Assembly (NCBI GenBank): GCA_963715655.1
Contig: OY970262.1
Span: 1,178,001 to 1,242,000 of the forward strand
Origin: JANQPD01 sp963715655
GTDB lineage: Bacteria; Bacteroidota; Bacteroidia; Flavobacteriales; Schleiferiaceae
Length of the DNA stretch: 64,000 nucleotides
Direction of reading: 5' to 3'
Part shown: positions 8,931 to 18,048 of the stretch, one piece after another
Numbering within the stretch: the first letter of the stretch is position 1
How the letters are laid out: each line of letters opens with the position of its first letter
Position numbers and translations under genes: made by a program
Notes under the pieces: generated by a model
Told to the model about the DNA's origin: nothing
Database searches by the model: none
Seen by the model: only the letters and a program-made list of their open reading frames with translations

Positions 8931-9488
8931 TTATTCTTTAGTGTCTTCTGCAGCTTCTTCAGCCGGAGCTTCAGTTACTTCTTCAGCAGCAGCTTCCGTT
9001 GCAGGAGCAGCCTCTTCTTCAGTTACTTCTGGCGCTTCAGCAGCTTTACGTGCTTCTTCACGCGCTTGGTTTACAGCCGCTTCAGCTTCTAATGCTCTAG
9101 TTTTAGCATCTTGCTGCGCTTTGGTTAACCCTTCTTTTTTACCTTCAATTTTACCAGCTTTTGCATCCATCCAAGTGTCGAAACGTTTTTCAGCTTCAGC
9201 CTCGTCAAAAGCGCCTTTTTTAACACCATCTAAAAGGTGTTTTTTCATCATTACACCTTTGTAAGAAAGCATTGCTTTGCAGGTATCGGTTGGTTGTGCA
9301 CCGGTAGAAACCCAATAAAGCGCTCTTTCAAAGTTTAATTCAATAGTAGCAGGATTGGTGTTAGGATTATAACTTCCTAGTCTTTCAATATTTCTACCGT
9401 CTCTTTTAGAGCGGCTGTCTGCCACTACAATGTGGAAAAATGGTTTGCCTTTTTTACCGTGGCGTTGCAATCTAATTTTAGTTGCCAT
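8931..9488 (-). CDS. rpsP: 30S ribosomal protein S16 with long Ala/Glu-rich C-terminal extension
   Basis: Residues 1-80 are a normal S16 (MATKIRLQRHGKKGKPFFHI, then DGRNIERLGSYNP). The total is 185 residues, about twice the usual ~80-90. The extra ~100 residues are a lysine-rich helical stretch (to about 140) followed by an acidic Ala/Glu/Thr low-complexity tail. Extended S16 proteins are known in Bacteroidota. First gene of the rpsP-rimM-trmN6 unit, driven by a good Bacteroidota-type promoter just upstream. Confidence 0.95.
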   Translation of the reverse strand: MATKIRLQRHGKKGKPFFHIVVADSRSKRDGRNIERLGSYNPNTNPATIELNFERALYWVSTGAQPTDTCKAMLSYKGVMMKKHLLDGVKKGAFDEAEAEKRFDTWMDAKAGKIEGKKEGLTKAQQDAKTRALEAEAAVNQAREEARKAAEAPEVTEEEAAPATEAAAEEVTEAPAEEAAEDTKE

Positions 9489-9504
9489 ATTAATTGTTTT
9501 ATAA

Positions 9505-9517
9505 GAGTCCCCGACTC
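9505..9517 (-). promoter_or_regulatory. Small hairpin in the rpsP leader
   Basis: A perfect inverted repeat GAGTC/GACTC with a GGG loop (minus strand) lies 17 nt upstream of the rpsP start codon and within the predicted 5' UTR of about 45 nt. It could serve autogenous control, as for other ribosomal protein leaders; that role is inference only. Confidence 0.35.
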
Positions 9518-9540
9518 AGTTAACTAATTTTTGAGGGCTG

Positions 9541-9569
9541 CAAAAGTACATAAATACTTCATTCACCAA
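9541..9569 (-). promoter_or_regulatory. rpsP operon promoter
   Basis: On the minus strand TTG (9569-9567) is followed after 18 nt by TACTTTTG (9548-9541), a full match to the Bacteroidota -33/-7 consensus (TTG ... TAnnTTTG). The predicted start site is near 9534. The promoter overlaps the last codons of the upstream patatin gene. Confidence 0.7.
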
Positions 9570-10503
9570 CAATATGCTTTAATTTTTTCTCTGACTTTTC
9601 GGTTAATTTCAAAAATTTGTTTTTTCGCATCATTTTTAGCGCCTTTTTATTGCCAATCTCTAGCATTTGTGACGCTTTGTAAAAATCAAAAACCCCGCAT
9701 GTATTGCGTGATACGTTGATGACAAAATCAGGCTTATACAAATCAATCATCGTTTGGGTTAAGCGATTTTGAGTACTATCGTACGAGGTTTGTAATAGTT
9801 CAAATACCGACTTAGAGGGTATCAGGTTACTATTTTTCTTAAAAAATGGCATATTAAAAGGCCAAGGAGTTGTCTTTGTTTTTTTAGCTTTAGCATTGGC
9901 GGCTTTATCGGTTACACTATTTTCCGCTTCTGCATGTGGTTGTTTTACAATTTTAGGTTTACCGTTAATATTTACAGCTACCACTATTGCATTTGTATCT
10001 TGCTTATTTACCAAGTTTACCGGTAATGGATTTACTACTCCGCCATCTACCAAAATTTTATCTTGAGTATAAATAGGGGTGAAAATACCGGGAATAGAAA
10101 TTGAAGCGCGTAGGGCTTGATATAAATCTCCACTAGTAAAAAGCACTTCCTCTTGCTTTACTATGTCGGTGGTAACTACTGTAAATGGGATTTTAAAATT
10201 TTCAATCCGCTGCTGTCCGCACATATCTAAAATATGGCTGAACACTTTTTCGCCTTTTAAAAAACCATGGGTGGTAAGGGTAAAATCCATTAGTTTAAAA
10301 ACGGAACTTTTATTTAGCGTAAGGAGCCAATTGCGGTAAGCGGGTAAAAAACCGGCACAGTAAATACCACCCACTACGGCACCCATAGAGCAGCCAATTA
10401 TTTCTACAATCTCATGTCCAGCTTCTTCTAGTGCTTCAATTACACCAATATGTGCCATGCCGCGCGCACCACCGGAGCCTAGTACTAAATGAATTTTTGC
10501 CAT
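9559..10503 (-). CDS. Patatin-like phospholipase
   Basis: A 314-residue protein of the RssA/patatin family. The oxyanion-hole glycine motif GSGGARGMAHIG is at 9-20, the nucleophile elbow GCSMG has Ser39, and the catalytic Asp is D153 in LVDGGVVNPLP: a complete Ser-Asp dyad. No signal peptide, so a cytosolic or membrane-associated lipid acyl hydrolase is likely. A Lys-rich insert (about 180-200) interrupts the C-terminal half. Monocistronic by position; its 3' end carries the rpsP promoter. The physiological lipid cannot be told. Confidence 0.9.
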   Translation of the reverse strand: MAKIHLVLGSGGARGMAHIGVIEALEEAGHEIVEIIGCSMGAVVGGIYCAGFLPAYRNWLLTLNKSSVFKLMDFTLTTHGFLKGEKVFSHILDMCGQQRIENFKIPFTVVTTDIVKQEEVLFTSGDLYQALRASISIPGIFTPIYTQDKILVDGGVVNPLPVNLVNKQDTNAIVVAVNINGKPKIVKQPHAEAENSVTDKAANAKAKKTKTTPWPFNMPFFKKNSNLIPSKSVFELLQTSYDSTQNRLTQTMIDLYKPDFVINVSRNTCGVFDFYKASQMLEIGNKKALKMMRKNKFLKLTEKSEKKLKHIVGE

Positions 10504-10671
10504 GCTGATTTTTGAAGGGGTAAAGGTACTTTTTTGGAGGAGATTTTATGAAGTTAAGATAAAGAGAGGGTGCAGGTTTTAGGCTCTATTTGAAAGGTAA
10601 TCTTGTTATACTATGCTCAGCGTTCAAATGCATTATACAAATTACTGCTGTTGCATAAACACAACACCATT

Positions 10672-10851
10672 TTACTGATTATCAGAATCCTTTTTTCTTC
10701 GCTCCGCATAAGCGCTGCCCATTAATACAATACCCATAAAAGCGCTGAACAAACATTCAATAGCCCAACCATTGATTATGATCAGCACGATAGAAGCCAA
10801 AATGGACGCTAAGCCAATACCTGTAATAAAATGATAAGTAGATTTTTTCAT
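10672..10851 (-). CDS. Small membrane protein, 59 aa
   Basis: A complete ATG-to-TAA frame of 59 codons in the gap between the permease and the patatin gene. It starts MKKSTYHFITG and has two hydrophobic segments (about residues 9-27 and 30-46), then a charged tail ERRKKDSDNQ. The two-helix hairpin with a positive C-terminus is what a small membrane protein looks like, and stop-free coding of such hydrophobicity is unlikely by chance. No family recognised. It is followed 20 bp later by the end of the permease reading frame on the same strand. Confidence 0.55.
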   Translation of the reverse strand: MKKSTYHFITGIGLASILASIVLIIINGWAIECLFSAFMGIVLMGSAYAERRKKDSDNQ

Positions 10852-10896
10852 CGACTAGCATAAAAAGTGGTTAGGAATAGAACTAAGACTTAAAAT

Positions 10897-12343
10897 TCAA
10901 CTATATTTTTCTAAAATCAAATAATCCCGCTCCTTTTTAGCAACCTTATTTCTGCTTTTAGCGGAGATGATCCAAAATATAATACCGAGTGCGGAGAACG
11001 TTAAAAAGATAGCCCATTCAAAAGGCCAAGCCAAGGCTACCGAGCTTTTCGGGAAAACCATAATTAATAGGATGCAAAAGGAACCAACTAAGCCTACATA
11101 ACCTAAAATTTTACCACCCGGAGTTTTATACGGACGATGCAAGTTTGGAAACTTTTTGCGCAAGGATAAAAACGAAGCGGACACACCAAAAAAGGCAATT
11201 ACGATGCATAACGAACCAACGTTTACAAAAGCCGTCATGGCGCCTGCACCCATCAAAGAGGCTAAAAAAGTTACCACTCCACTAAATAAAACAGCCTTGT
11301 AAGGCGTCTCATATTTTTTATGCGCTTTGCCAAAAACAGGTGTAATTATTTTACCTCTGCCCATGGCAAAAAGTACGCGTGAACCCGCTAGAAAAAAAAC
11401 CATTCCAACTGGTAAGCAAACCCACAATGGCGGTTATTAAAATAAGTTTTACTAAAAATGGTGAACCGCTAGCCATACCGAAGGCTTTGGCTGTGGGTAG
11501 CTTATCGCCAATAATTTCATTCCAAGGTGCGGCAATAGAAGTGCTCATAATCAAGAGAATATAAAAGCACACCGCTACCACAATGGAAAGGGGAATAAGC
11601 AGCCCAACAGTTTTGGCAGAAATGCCTTCGCTTGCTTCTTCAGCGGCCTGTGGAATGGTATCAAAGCCAACAAACCAAAAAGGAACGGTAACTACTACCA
11701 TGGCTATACCAGCCATGATAGAAGTAGAATTATGGGTAGAAAACAAAGGGCTGAGGTTGCTCCAATCACCCATAAGCATTCCGGCTATTACAAACACAAA
11801 AGTGAGCGTGATAAAAAGAATGGTTAAGCCTACTTGAAAACGGGCAGAATTTTTTACGCCAGTATAATTTATGGCGCTAATGACTAATACAAAAAAAGCG
11901 CTTAACAGGATGTGCGATACATAAATAGGACTTCCGTTTATGGTATAAAGCTCCCAATAATCTATTGACGGAATGAGGTAGCGAATTACTTTACTGATGG
12001 AAACGGCTTCGAACGCGGAAACGGATAAGTAGCCAAATACTAAAAACCAACCAACGATATAGGCTTTTGAAGTTCCAAAAGATTTATAAGCATAGGCTAC
12101 TTCACCTCCCGATAAGGGTAAGGCTGCGGTTACTTCTGCATAGCACAAACCAATAGCTACCATTAATAAACCACCAACAGAAAAGGCAATTATAGCACCT
12201 AAAGGTCCGGCATTAGAGAGCCACGAGCCCATGGCAGTAACCCAGCCAACGCCAATCATAGCGCCAAAAGCTAAGCTAAAGAGCCCTGCTTTTCCTATAC
12301 CTTTTTTTAATTGTGGGCGGTCAAAATTGGTGGGAGCTGCCAT
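10897..12343 (-). pseudogene. APC-family amino acid permease, single-base frameshift
   Basis: Two overlapping frames make one permease of about 480 residues: 11351-12343 (N-terminal 330 codons; starts MAAPTNFDRPQLKKGIG, with the conserved FAMIGVGW-type helix 1) and 10897-11427 (C-terminal helices). The junction is a run of eight T (minus strand; 11392-11399). With seven T the protein reads straight through as NGFFLAGSRVLFAMGRG, a normal APC transmembrane 8 region. So this is a +1 indel in a homopolymer: either a recent inactivation, a sequencing error or slippage. An amino acid/cation symporter in the inner membrane is the intact function. Confidence 0.85.
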
Positions 12344-12821
12344 AAAAAATTTGTGTGATTACGCGTTACTTAGCGCACAAAGTACAGTATGGAAATGAAA
12401 ATGAACGGATTTTTAAAATTAATTTCACCAAACTAAACCTGACAAAACATTTGGATTTTTACTCAATAAATCAAGGGTCTTTATTTTTGTCGGTTATTCT
12501 AGGCTAATCAACTGCTCCTGTTTTTAAGAGCAACCTATACTAAGTAAGAGAGGTAGAAGTGGGTAAAATAGTTAGATCTTTTTGGGTGATTTTTTCTCGT
12601 AGCCTATATTTCTCATTACTTTTTTTCTTACCATTGATGTGAGTTTACTACCTTAAAAAACTAACTCTAATACATCTGTCCTCTGTAAACTTAGGCTTAC
12701 AAAACTAACTTCATATTAAGAAAATTAAACTGGGCGTTGTTGTGGTGCTTCTCACAATTTATTCGTGACATAAAAAGAATGGCACTGATGGAAATTCAAC
12801 GTGTAATATTCAAATAAGACT
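12344..12821. other. Non-coding gap, 478 bp
   Basis: No credible reading frame on either strand. It holds the first of two degenerate repeat copies (12521-12617; see that entry) and a small hairpin GCTC/GAGC near 12514-12531. The rest is AT-rich without recognised signals. Confidence 0.5.
12521..12617 (+). repeat. Degenerate ~95-bp repeat, copy 1
   Basis: Shares with 13626-13717 the blocks TTTTTAAGA-CAACCT and GTGGGTAAAATA at matching spacing, and a similar end (CTCGTAG...ATATTTCTCA versus TTCGTAA...ATATCTCAC). Same orientation as copy 2; the orphan gene 12822-13484 lies between them. Confidence 0.45.
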
Positions 12822-13484
12822 ATGGTGAGTACAACCGTAAAGCAGCTTCACGTTAAGTATAAGAAGGGGGCGATAACCATTCTTCTTTTCTTATCTTCCT
12901 TACTTGCCGCTGGGCAATATTTGGGAATGGGATATTCTAACACACATATTGACTTTTTAGATGTTAAATATGCTCACAATATCAAGAGACACTGGATTTC
13001 TGGAGGAATAGCTTTTAATGTAAATACCACCACTGACGATGATTATTTTAGAATATACGTTAATGACTTTCACGCCTATACATTTGAACAGCATTTTGGT
13101 TTAGCGTTAGAATATGGTTATGATCTCTTTCAGTTTGAGCGTTTTGCCATCCAAATTGGCCTCAACACGGCTTACTTTCCGATGTTAGGCTTAAACAGAT
13201 ATGCTCTTGTACCTGCAGGGTTAAGTTCAAATAATGAACTTGTTTATTTTCTTGATAGAATAGTGATAGAAAGAGGGAGTTACGCGCTACCAGTCAATGG
13301 AGAAATTAGTCTTTTTATAAGCCTTACAACTAATTTAAAATTTAAACTTGGAGGTAATTTAGGGGTAATGATTAATGGTGATTTTTCTAATGACAAAATT
13401 AGAATAACCACGGGAAGTGGCCGAGGAGCAAATACTCAGGTAAACTATGGTTTTCACGGTAGTTTGCAATACCTGCTGTTTTAA
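12822..13484 (+). CDS. Hypothetical secreted beta-rich protein (outer-membrane-barrel-like)
   Basis: A 220-residue protein with no recognised family. A basic stretch followed by a hydrophobic segment (AITILLFLSSLLAAG, about 17-31) looks like a signal peptide with a long n-region. The rest alternates aromatic and polar residues in beta-strand-like blocks (YLGMGYSNTHIDF, HFGLALEYGYDLFQF) and ends FHGSLQYLLF, with a C-terminal aromatic as seen in outer-membrane beta-barrels. An outer membrane protein is inferred. It stands alone, flanked by long non-coding stretches and by two copies of a degenerate repeat, which suggests an independently moving or acquired gene. Confidence 0.55.
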   Translation: MVSTTVKQLHVKYKKGAITILLFLSSLLAAGQYLGMGYSNTHIDFLDVKYAHNIKRHWISGGIAFNVNTTTDDDYFRIYVNDFHAYTFEQHFGLALEYGYDLFQFERFAIQIGLNTAYFPMLGLNRYALVPAGLSSNNELVYFLDRIVIERGSYALPVNGEISLFISLTTNLKFKLGGNLGVMINGDFSNDKIRITTGSGRGANTQVNYGFHGSLQYLLF

Positions 13485-13625
13485 ATCTACCATGGCAACC
13501 AATTTATAAATTTTAAAATGTGGGTGTTAATCCCATTGTTGTCTCACTATTTATTAATACTGCCCTTCCAATCAATTGCCGTAAGTTTCAACATGGGTAA
13601 TTATTTTTAGCCGTGGCGATTTGAA

Positions 13626-13717
13626 TTTTTAAGAACAACCTGAAAAAATTATGAGGGATAGCAGTGGGTAAAATATTTGTGTCATTTTATCTGAAATTTT
13701 CGTAATATATCTCACTT
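13626..13717 (+). repeat. Degenerate ~95-bp repeat, copy 2
   Basis: Second copy of the repeat at 12521-12617, in the same orientation, 140 bp past the orphan gene. The similarity is moderate and patchy, so common descent is likely but not certain. Confidence 0.45.
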
Positions 13718-13748
13718 TCAAGAGTCAAAATAGTTATGTTTTCACCAA

Positions 13749-14678
13749 TTAAAACCCCACTATCGTTTCATACACCCCATCAATTACTTTCGACATTTTT
13801 AAGAGGTTTAAGGTTTCCATAGTGTCCGTTTTTTGGTGGTAATTCTTATTTCTGTAAAAGGCAGTGTCGGTGAGCATTAATGCGCTAAAACCAAATTTCC
13901 AATAGTTTAAATGGTCAGAAAAATCAATGCCTGGCAGGGCAGGAGGACCACTAAATTTTTTTGTGCGAATTGCTTTGGTACGTTTATACTTTTTACAAAA
14001 CTGTCTTGTGAATTTACCAGCGCCATATTTTTTCACCAGAGTTATATAGTTTCCTCGGTTTCCATACACTAAAGAAAGTGCTCCAATAGGATAATCTTGG
14101 GTATGTTTTTCTTCTTTAAAATAGCCAATCATCTCTAAAGAAACCATGCCCAACACCTTTACCTTACTTTCTGCCAGCGCCTTTGCATGTATGTAACTGC
14201 CCATATATTCAGTTCTAAAATAAGGAGGTTCCTCCAAAGTATAGGCCACCAATTCCACTCTGTTTTTTAATTCAGTACTTTTAAACATGCGCGCAAGTTC
14301 CAGCAAACCCACTATTCCACTTGCATTGTCATCGGCACCTTCTTGATTTCCACACACATCATAATGCGCACCTATAATAATGCGACTTTCGTATTCAATG
14401 CCAAATATGGCAATTACGTTTTTGTACACTTTTCCATCAACGGTATAAGGTTGATAATACACACTATCAGCAAACTGTGTAAAATGTTTTTTTATATAGG
14501 CAGCGGTTTTATTGAGCTGCTCTAGGTTTTGATGTGTTCTAAACCCCTTGGTTTTAGTAATCGCGGTTAAATGCGCCTTTATAAAATTTGTATCAGACTT
14601 TTCGGCAAAACAGAAATTTGCGAAAAGCATAAAGCAGAGTAAAGAGAAAAAAGGTTTTGACATGAGATTGGTATTCAT
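13749..14678 (-). CDS. M28 family zinc aminopeptidase, secreted
   Basis: A 309-residue metallopeptidase with a signal peptide (residues 1-25, ends NFCFA). The co-catalytic zinc motif GAHYDV (H105, D107), the bridging D in GADDNASG (about 116), the catalytic Glu pair in YTLEEPPYF (E149/E150) and a C-terminal NYH near 290 complete the M28 site. Length and order match the periplasmic or secreted M28 peptidases that release N-terminal amino acids. The gene stands alone. A TACTTTAA near-match to the -7 element lies upstream. The exact peptide specificity cannot be inferred. Confidence 0.88.
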   Translation of the reverse strand: MNTNLMSKPFFSLLCFMLFANFCFAEKSDTNFIKAHLTAITKTKGFRTHQNLEQLNKTAAYIKKHFTQFADSVYYQPYTVDGKVYKNVIAIFGIEYESRIIIGAHYDVCGNQEGADDNASGIVGLLELARMFKSTELKNRVELVAYTLEEPPYFRTEYMGSYIHAKALAESKVKVLGMVSLEMIGYFKEEKHTQDYPIGALSLVYGNRGNYITLVKKYGAGKFTRQFCKKYKRTKAIRTKKFSGPPALPGIDFSDHLNYWKFGFSALMLTDTAFYRNKNYHQKTDTMETLNLLKMSKVIDGVYETIVGF

Positions 14679-14839
14679 ACGTTAAAGTAGAATCTGGTTA
14701 TTTACATGAGTTTTAAAGCTAATTTAATACAATACGTAAAAAAACACCAAGCTGCACAGCATTAATTCTGCGAAACCCTGTGTTTTCCGTATCTCTGCGT
14801 TTAGGCTTTTGTCCTTCACCTTTATAACCTTTACAACCG

Positions 14840-16210
14840 CTACTCTCTTGCAATCACCACTTTTCTGCTCACACTTTTTTCGCCTTGGGTAAAGTGTAAT
14901 ACATAAGCACCTGCATACACCGTTTGCACGTCAAAATAGGTAATGGTTTGCCCGGGCTGTATGGTTTTTTCTTGCACCACTTTGCCTGATAAATCTTGTA
15001 AACGCACTTGCACCTTTTCGTTTACCAAACCATTCATTTGTATGGCAATAAGTTCAGTAGCAGGGTTTGGAAATATGGCAATATGTGAGGTTTCAAAATT
15101 GTTTTCGTTAATACTTACTGTAGAAGTGTACGTGGTAGTAGTTTCGTTTATTGCAGCCACCTTTCTATTGGCATACGTACCGTAAAATGTAGGGCCTACC
15201 ACGTAAGGATAAGCAGAATTCCAGTTTGCATCAACCGTTGCAAAATAGGCATAAGTACCATTTGGGTATTCTGGCGTAATGCAAAACCTACCGTTGTGTA
15301 CATCTAGTACATCCGCTTCAACACTTGTAATGTGTTCATAATCTTCTCTAAAATAGCCCAAAAAATAAGTAGCATTTATCGGAGGGCCATTGCTTACAAC
15401 AGAACCATCAGCATGGGTGGTGCGCGTGGTAATATTCCTCAGTCTATAGCCAGATTTTATGCGTGTAATGCCGCCTGTACCGTCAACATTTTTGTAGCCA
15501 TAATCACCATATATTGGAAAACCATCATACGCGAAGCCAATTAATGGCGAGTGCATCGTACTGTCTATGGCATACAATCCATCAGCATCATATAAGTTGC
15601 AGATGTTACTCATCACGTTTAAGTCAAGCTTAAAAGCTGATGGATTTTGGTGGTGGTGATAGTTGCCCATAGCTGGATGCCCTTTAGAGCAATCAAAACC
15701 TGGCTTTTCGGCAGGAATAGCATCCCGCGTCCAATCTTGTGTAGCTTGCGGTCCACCAGGGCAAGCAGGATTTCCAGGGCCTCCGCAAAGTGCATTGGTG
15801 TTCGGGTTCCACGCTACTCCATCACGGTAATCAAATAAAGAAACACCGTTTATGAACACGCCAATGTTTCCACCCACTGTACTATTTGGCGTACCTGTAT
15901 TGGCTTGCGGATTTAATGGAAATTTATAAATAGCCGCTTGATCTTGCGCTATACTTGGGTTTCTATCTAAAAATGGGCCCGTTGGGTAGGCCGGAACACC
16001 TGTTGCTGTTACATACACCGAGGTAGCCGAATACTCCACCTTTTGGCAATTCACCAAAATATTATTGGCCACAGGTGTGGAATTACCTTGTATATAATAC
16101 GTGCCACTAACGGTAGTGTTTTGTAACCAGCTAGTTACTGTAGGGCTAAGTTGTGCCTGTGCGACCGGCAAAAGTACGGTTAGTGATAAAGAAAAAAATA
16201 GCTTTTTCAT
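14840..16210 (-). CDS. YHYH domain protein with T9SS type A sorting domain
   Basis: A 456-residue secreted protein with a signal peptide (1-19, ends PVAQA). The core has the YHYH-family hallmarks: GNYHHHQNP, then IGFAYDGFPIYGDYGY and RLRNITTRTTHADGS, a His/Asp-rich set often linked to metal-dependent surface proteins. The last ~80 residues are a type A sorting domain (IAIFPNPATELIAIQ). Function of YHYH proteins is not established. It ends the minus-strand run arylsulfotransferase, MbnP-like, peroxidase, YHYH; only 9 bp separate it from the peroxidase, so co-transcription is likely. Confidence 0.85.
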   Translation of the reverse strand: MKKLFFSLSLTVLLPVAQAQLSPTVTSWLQNTTVSGTYYIQGNSTPVANNILVNCQKVEYSATSVYVTATGVPAYPTGPFLDRNPSIAQDQAAIYKFPLNPQANTGTPNSTVGGNIGVFINGVSLFDYRDGVAWNPNTNALCGGPGNPACPGGPQATQDWTRDAIPAEKPGFDCSKGHPAMGNYHHHQNPSAFKLDLNVMSNICNLYDADGLYAIDSTMHSPLIGFAYDGFPIYGDYGYKNVDGTGGITRIKSGYRLRNITTRTTHADGSVVSNGPPINATYFLGYFREDYEHITSVEADVLDVHNGRFCITPEYPNGTYAYFATVDANWNSAYPYVVGPTFYGTYANRKVAAINETTTTYTSTVSINENNFETSHIAIFPNPATELIAIQMNGLVNEKVQVRLQDLSGKVVQEKTIQPGQTITYFDVQTVYAGAYVLHFTQGEKSVSRKVVIARE

Positions 16211-16219
16211 AGCGTAGAA

Positions 16220-17266
16220 TTATTGATTTATATTATTATTTGTTGCACTAAAGTTGGTCATCTGTCGCGGAAATTTATTAGCAGGGTTAAACACAAATGC
16301 AGTATCATTAAGCGTAAGTAAAAAGGCAGTTAAGTCAATTTTTTCATTGGCGCTTAGCACTATAGATTTTCGTAAATCAGCATGTAAGCTATTGCTTTGC
16401 GCGATGCCACTGGTGTAATGATTTAGCACTTCACTCAATTTTGTAAAACGCCCATCGTGCATATAAGGAAACGTAAAGCTGAGGTTGCGCAACGAAGGAA
16501 TTTTGAATAACAAGCTATCGGTTTTCTTTTCGCTTTGCGCTAATTTCCCTAAGTCGCTTAATGTTTTATCAACTGGCAAACCATTGTTGGCAAAAGTGTA
16601 ATTGCTAAAAAGGGGTTCTTGGTGGCAACTGTTGCAATTGGCCTTAAACAAGGTGTAACCTGCTTTTTCCTGTTTGGTAAAGGTGGCTTTTCCAGCTTTT
16701 ACTTTATCGTATTTGGCTGTGGCCGATACCAAATTCAGTTGAAATTGTGCCAAGCTTTTTAAAAACCTTTCTCCCGTTAAAGTACTATCCTTCCAAGCCG
16801 TGTAAAAAGCAATTTTATAGTTTTTATCAGCTTTAAGTTTCAGTAAAACGCTATCCAAACTTTCGGCCATTTCACCTTTGTGTGTAAGTGGTGCCAAGGC
16901 TTGCACGTCTAAATGATTTATAGCACCATCCCACATAAAACTAGTTTGCCAAGCCAAGTTAAATAGGGCAGGGGCGTTGCGCATTCCTATTGAGTCATTT
17001 ATACCATGGCTTAAAGCATGGTCAGTATGTGCAAAGGCGTTATACGGGCTATGGCAACTGGCGCAAGAAACCGAACCATCTTTAGAAAGCATGGGCTCGT
17101 AAAACAACATTCGTCCAAGCGCTATTTTAGCATCACTCAATTGATTTTGCTCAAAGTTATAGCTAGGTTCAGGAAAGTTTTTAGGATACACTAAACCTGT
17201 TTTTTTGCTGTAAAAAGCAACGCTAATAATAGCACCAATAAGGCTTATAGCCATTAACTTTTTCAT
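16220..17266 (-). CDS. Diheme cytochrome c peroxidase family protein (MbnH/MauG-like)
   Basis: A 348-residue periplasmic protein with an N-terminal hydrophobic anchor or signal (about 4-20). Two c-type heme motifs are visible: CASCH at 68-72 and CNSCH at 211-215. The fold landmarks of the CCP/MauG family are present: GRMLFYEPMLSKDGSVSC before heme 1, and NAPALFNLAWQTSFMWDGA (about 97-115) between the hemes. The adjacent MbnP-like gene (4-bp overlap) suggests the MbnH role, in which the diheme enzyme oxidises a Trp of MbnP to kynurenine to build a copper site. A classic H2O2-scavenging peroxidase is the alternative. Confidence 0.88.
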   Translation of the reverse strand: MKKLMAISLIGAIISVAFYSKKTGLVYPKNFPEPSYNFEQNQLSDAKIALGRMLFYEPMLSKDGSVSCASCHSPYNAFAHTDHALSHGINDSIGMRNAPALFNLAWQTSFMWDGAINHLDVQALAPLTHKGEMAESLDSVLLKLKADKNYKIAFYTAWKDSTLTGERFLKSLAQFQLNLVSATAKYDKVKAGKATFTKQEKAGYTLFKANCNSCHQEPLFSNYTFANNGLPVDKTLSDLGKLAQSEKKTDSLLFKIPSLRNLSFTFPYMHDGRFTKLSEVLNHYTSGIAQSNSLHADLRKSIVLSANEKIDLTAFLLTLNDTAFVFNPANKFPRQMTNFSATNNNINQ

Positions 17267-18045
17267 GGCGTAAGCATAAATAAAGTTGCAATTTTTTCAG
17301 CCATTTTTACCGCCTCTTCTTTGGGGCTCATTATTTGGTAGCTTTCGCGGATGTTTGTGGTGCTAAAGAACGGATTAAGATTTAAAATAACGGTTCTGTC
17401 ATTTTCTGTATCAGCAGCTTTCAACTTTTTGCTTTCCACCAACTCAACTTTCACCACACTATTATAAGGCTTTAAATACCCACCTACGTGAAATTGAAAT
17501 TTGTTTTTTTTGGCTGGGCAACTTGGGCTAGTGCCTTCTAACTTAAAGTTGATGTAGCCACTTTGCCATGTCCAATACATATTGTGCATAGGATCTAAAG
17601 CACCGGCCATAGCTCCACTATTATTAGTTGCACTATCCACGCCCAAATAAAAATGTACGGCATCATATTCCTTAGGCGCATCCAATTCAAGTTGCATTGA
17701 TGCTGGCTTTGCTGCATCTACTAAAAAGTATTGACTAGAATATTTAATCAATTTTCCGTTTTTGAAGAAATGAAACTTGCCTACGTAAAATTTTAAAGCA
17801 GAAATAACAACGCTGTCTTGCAAGGCTTCTGAGAAATACGTCTCATTTAACTCCAAAGGCGCGTCATCAAAATTTAATTTAAAATAAACCTTGTTTTGAG
17901 CTTGTGCTGTACCAGTAAAACCGAAAAATAGGAAGGGCAGAAATAGAAAAAAACACTTCCCTTTTAAAGTATAAAGACTCTTTGGTAAGCCGTTTTTTGC
18001 CAAGCCAACTAAATGAGAAAAATAAAGGCAATGTTTTACACGCAT
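17263..18045 (-). CDS. MbnP-like copper-binding protein
   Basis: A 260-residue exported protein. The signal peptide is preceded by an unusually long n-region; the hydrophobic core is about residues 31-47, ending TGTAQA. The mature part matches the MbnP-like domain: YFKLNFDDAPLELNE at the start, VVISALKFYVGKF, then MYWTWQSGYINFKLEG. That last motif holds W158 and W160, the region where MbnP proteins carry the Trp that is converted to kynurenine. It overlaps the peroxidase gene by 4 bp and starts 3 bp after the upstream gene, so the pair is tightly coupled. No closer ATG start was found, hence this start. Confidence 0.78.
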   Translation of the reverse strand: MRVKHCLYFSHLVGLAKNGLPKSLYTLKGKCFFLFLPFLFFGFTGTAQAQNKVYFKLNFDDAPLELNETYFSEALQDSVVISALKFYVGKFHFFKNGKLIKYSSQYFLVDAAKPASMQLELDAPKEYDAVHFYLGVDSATNNSGAMAGALDPMHNMYWTWQSGYINFKLEGTSPSCPAKKNKFQFHVGGYLKPYNSVVKVELVESKKLKAADTENDRTVILNLNPFFSTTNIRESYQIMSPKEEAVKMAEKIATLFMLTP

Positions 18046-18048
18046 AAC

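Noticed and set aside
8941..9264. Plus-strand Ser/Ala-rich frame opposite rpsP
   Set aside because: Mirror frame of the Ala/Glu-rich S16 tail; biased composition keeps it open. No independent support.
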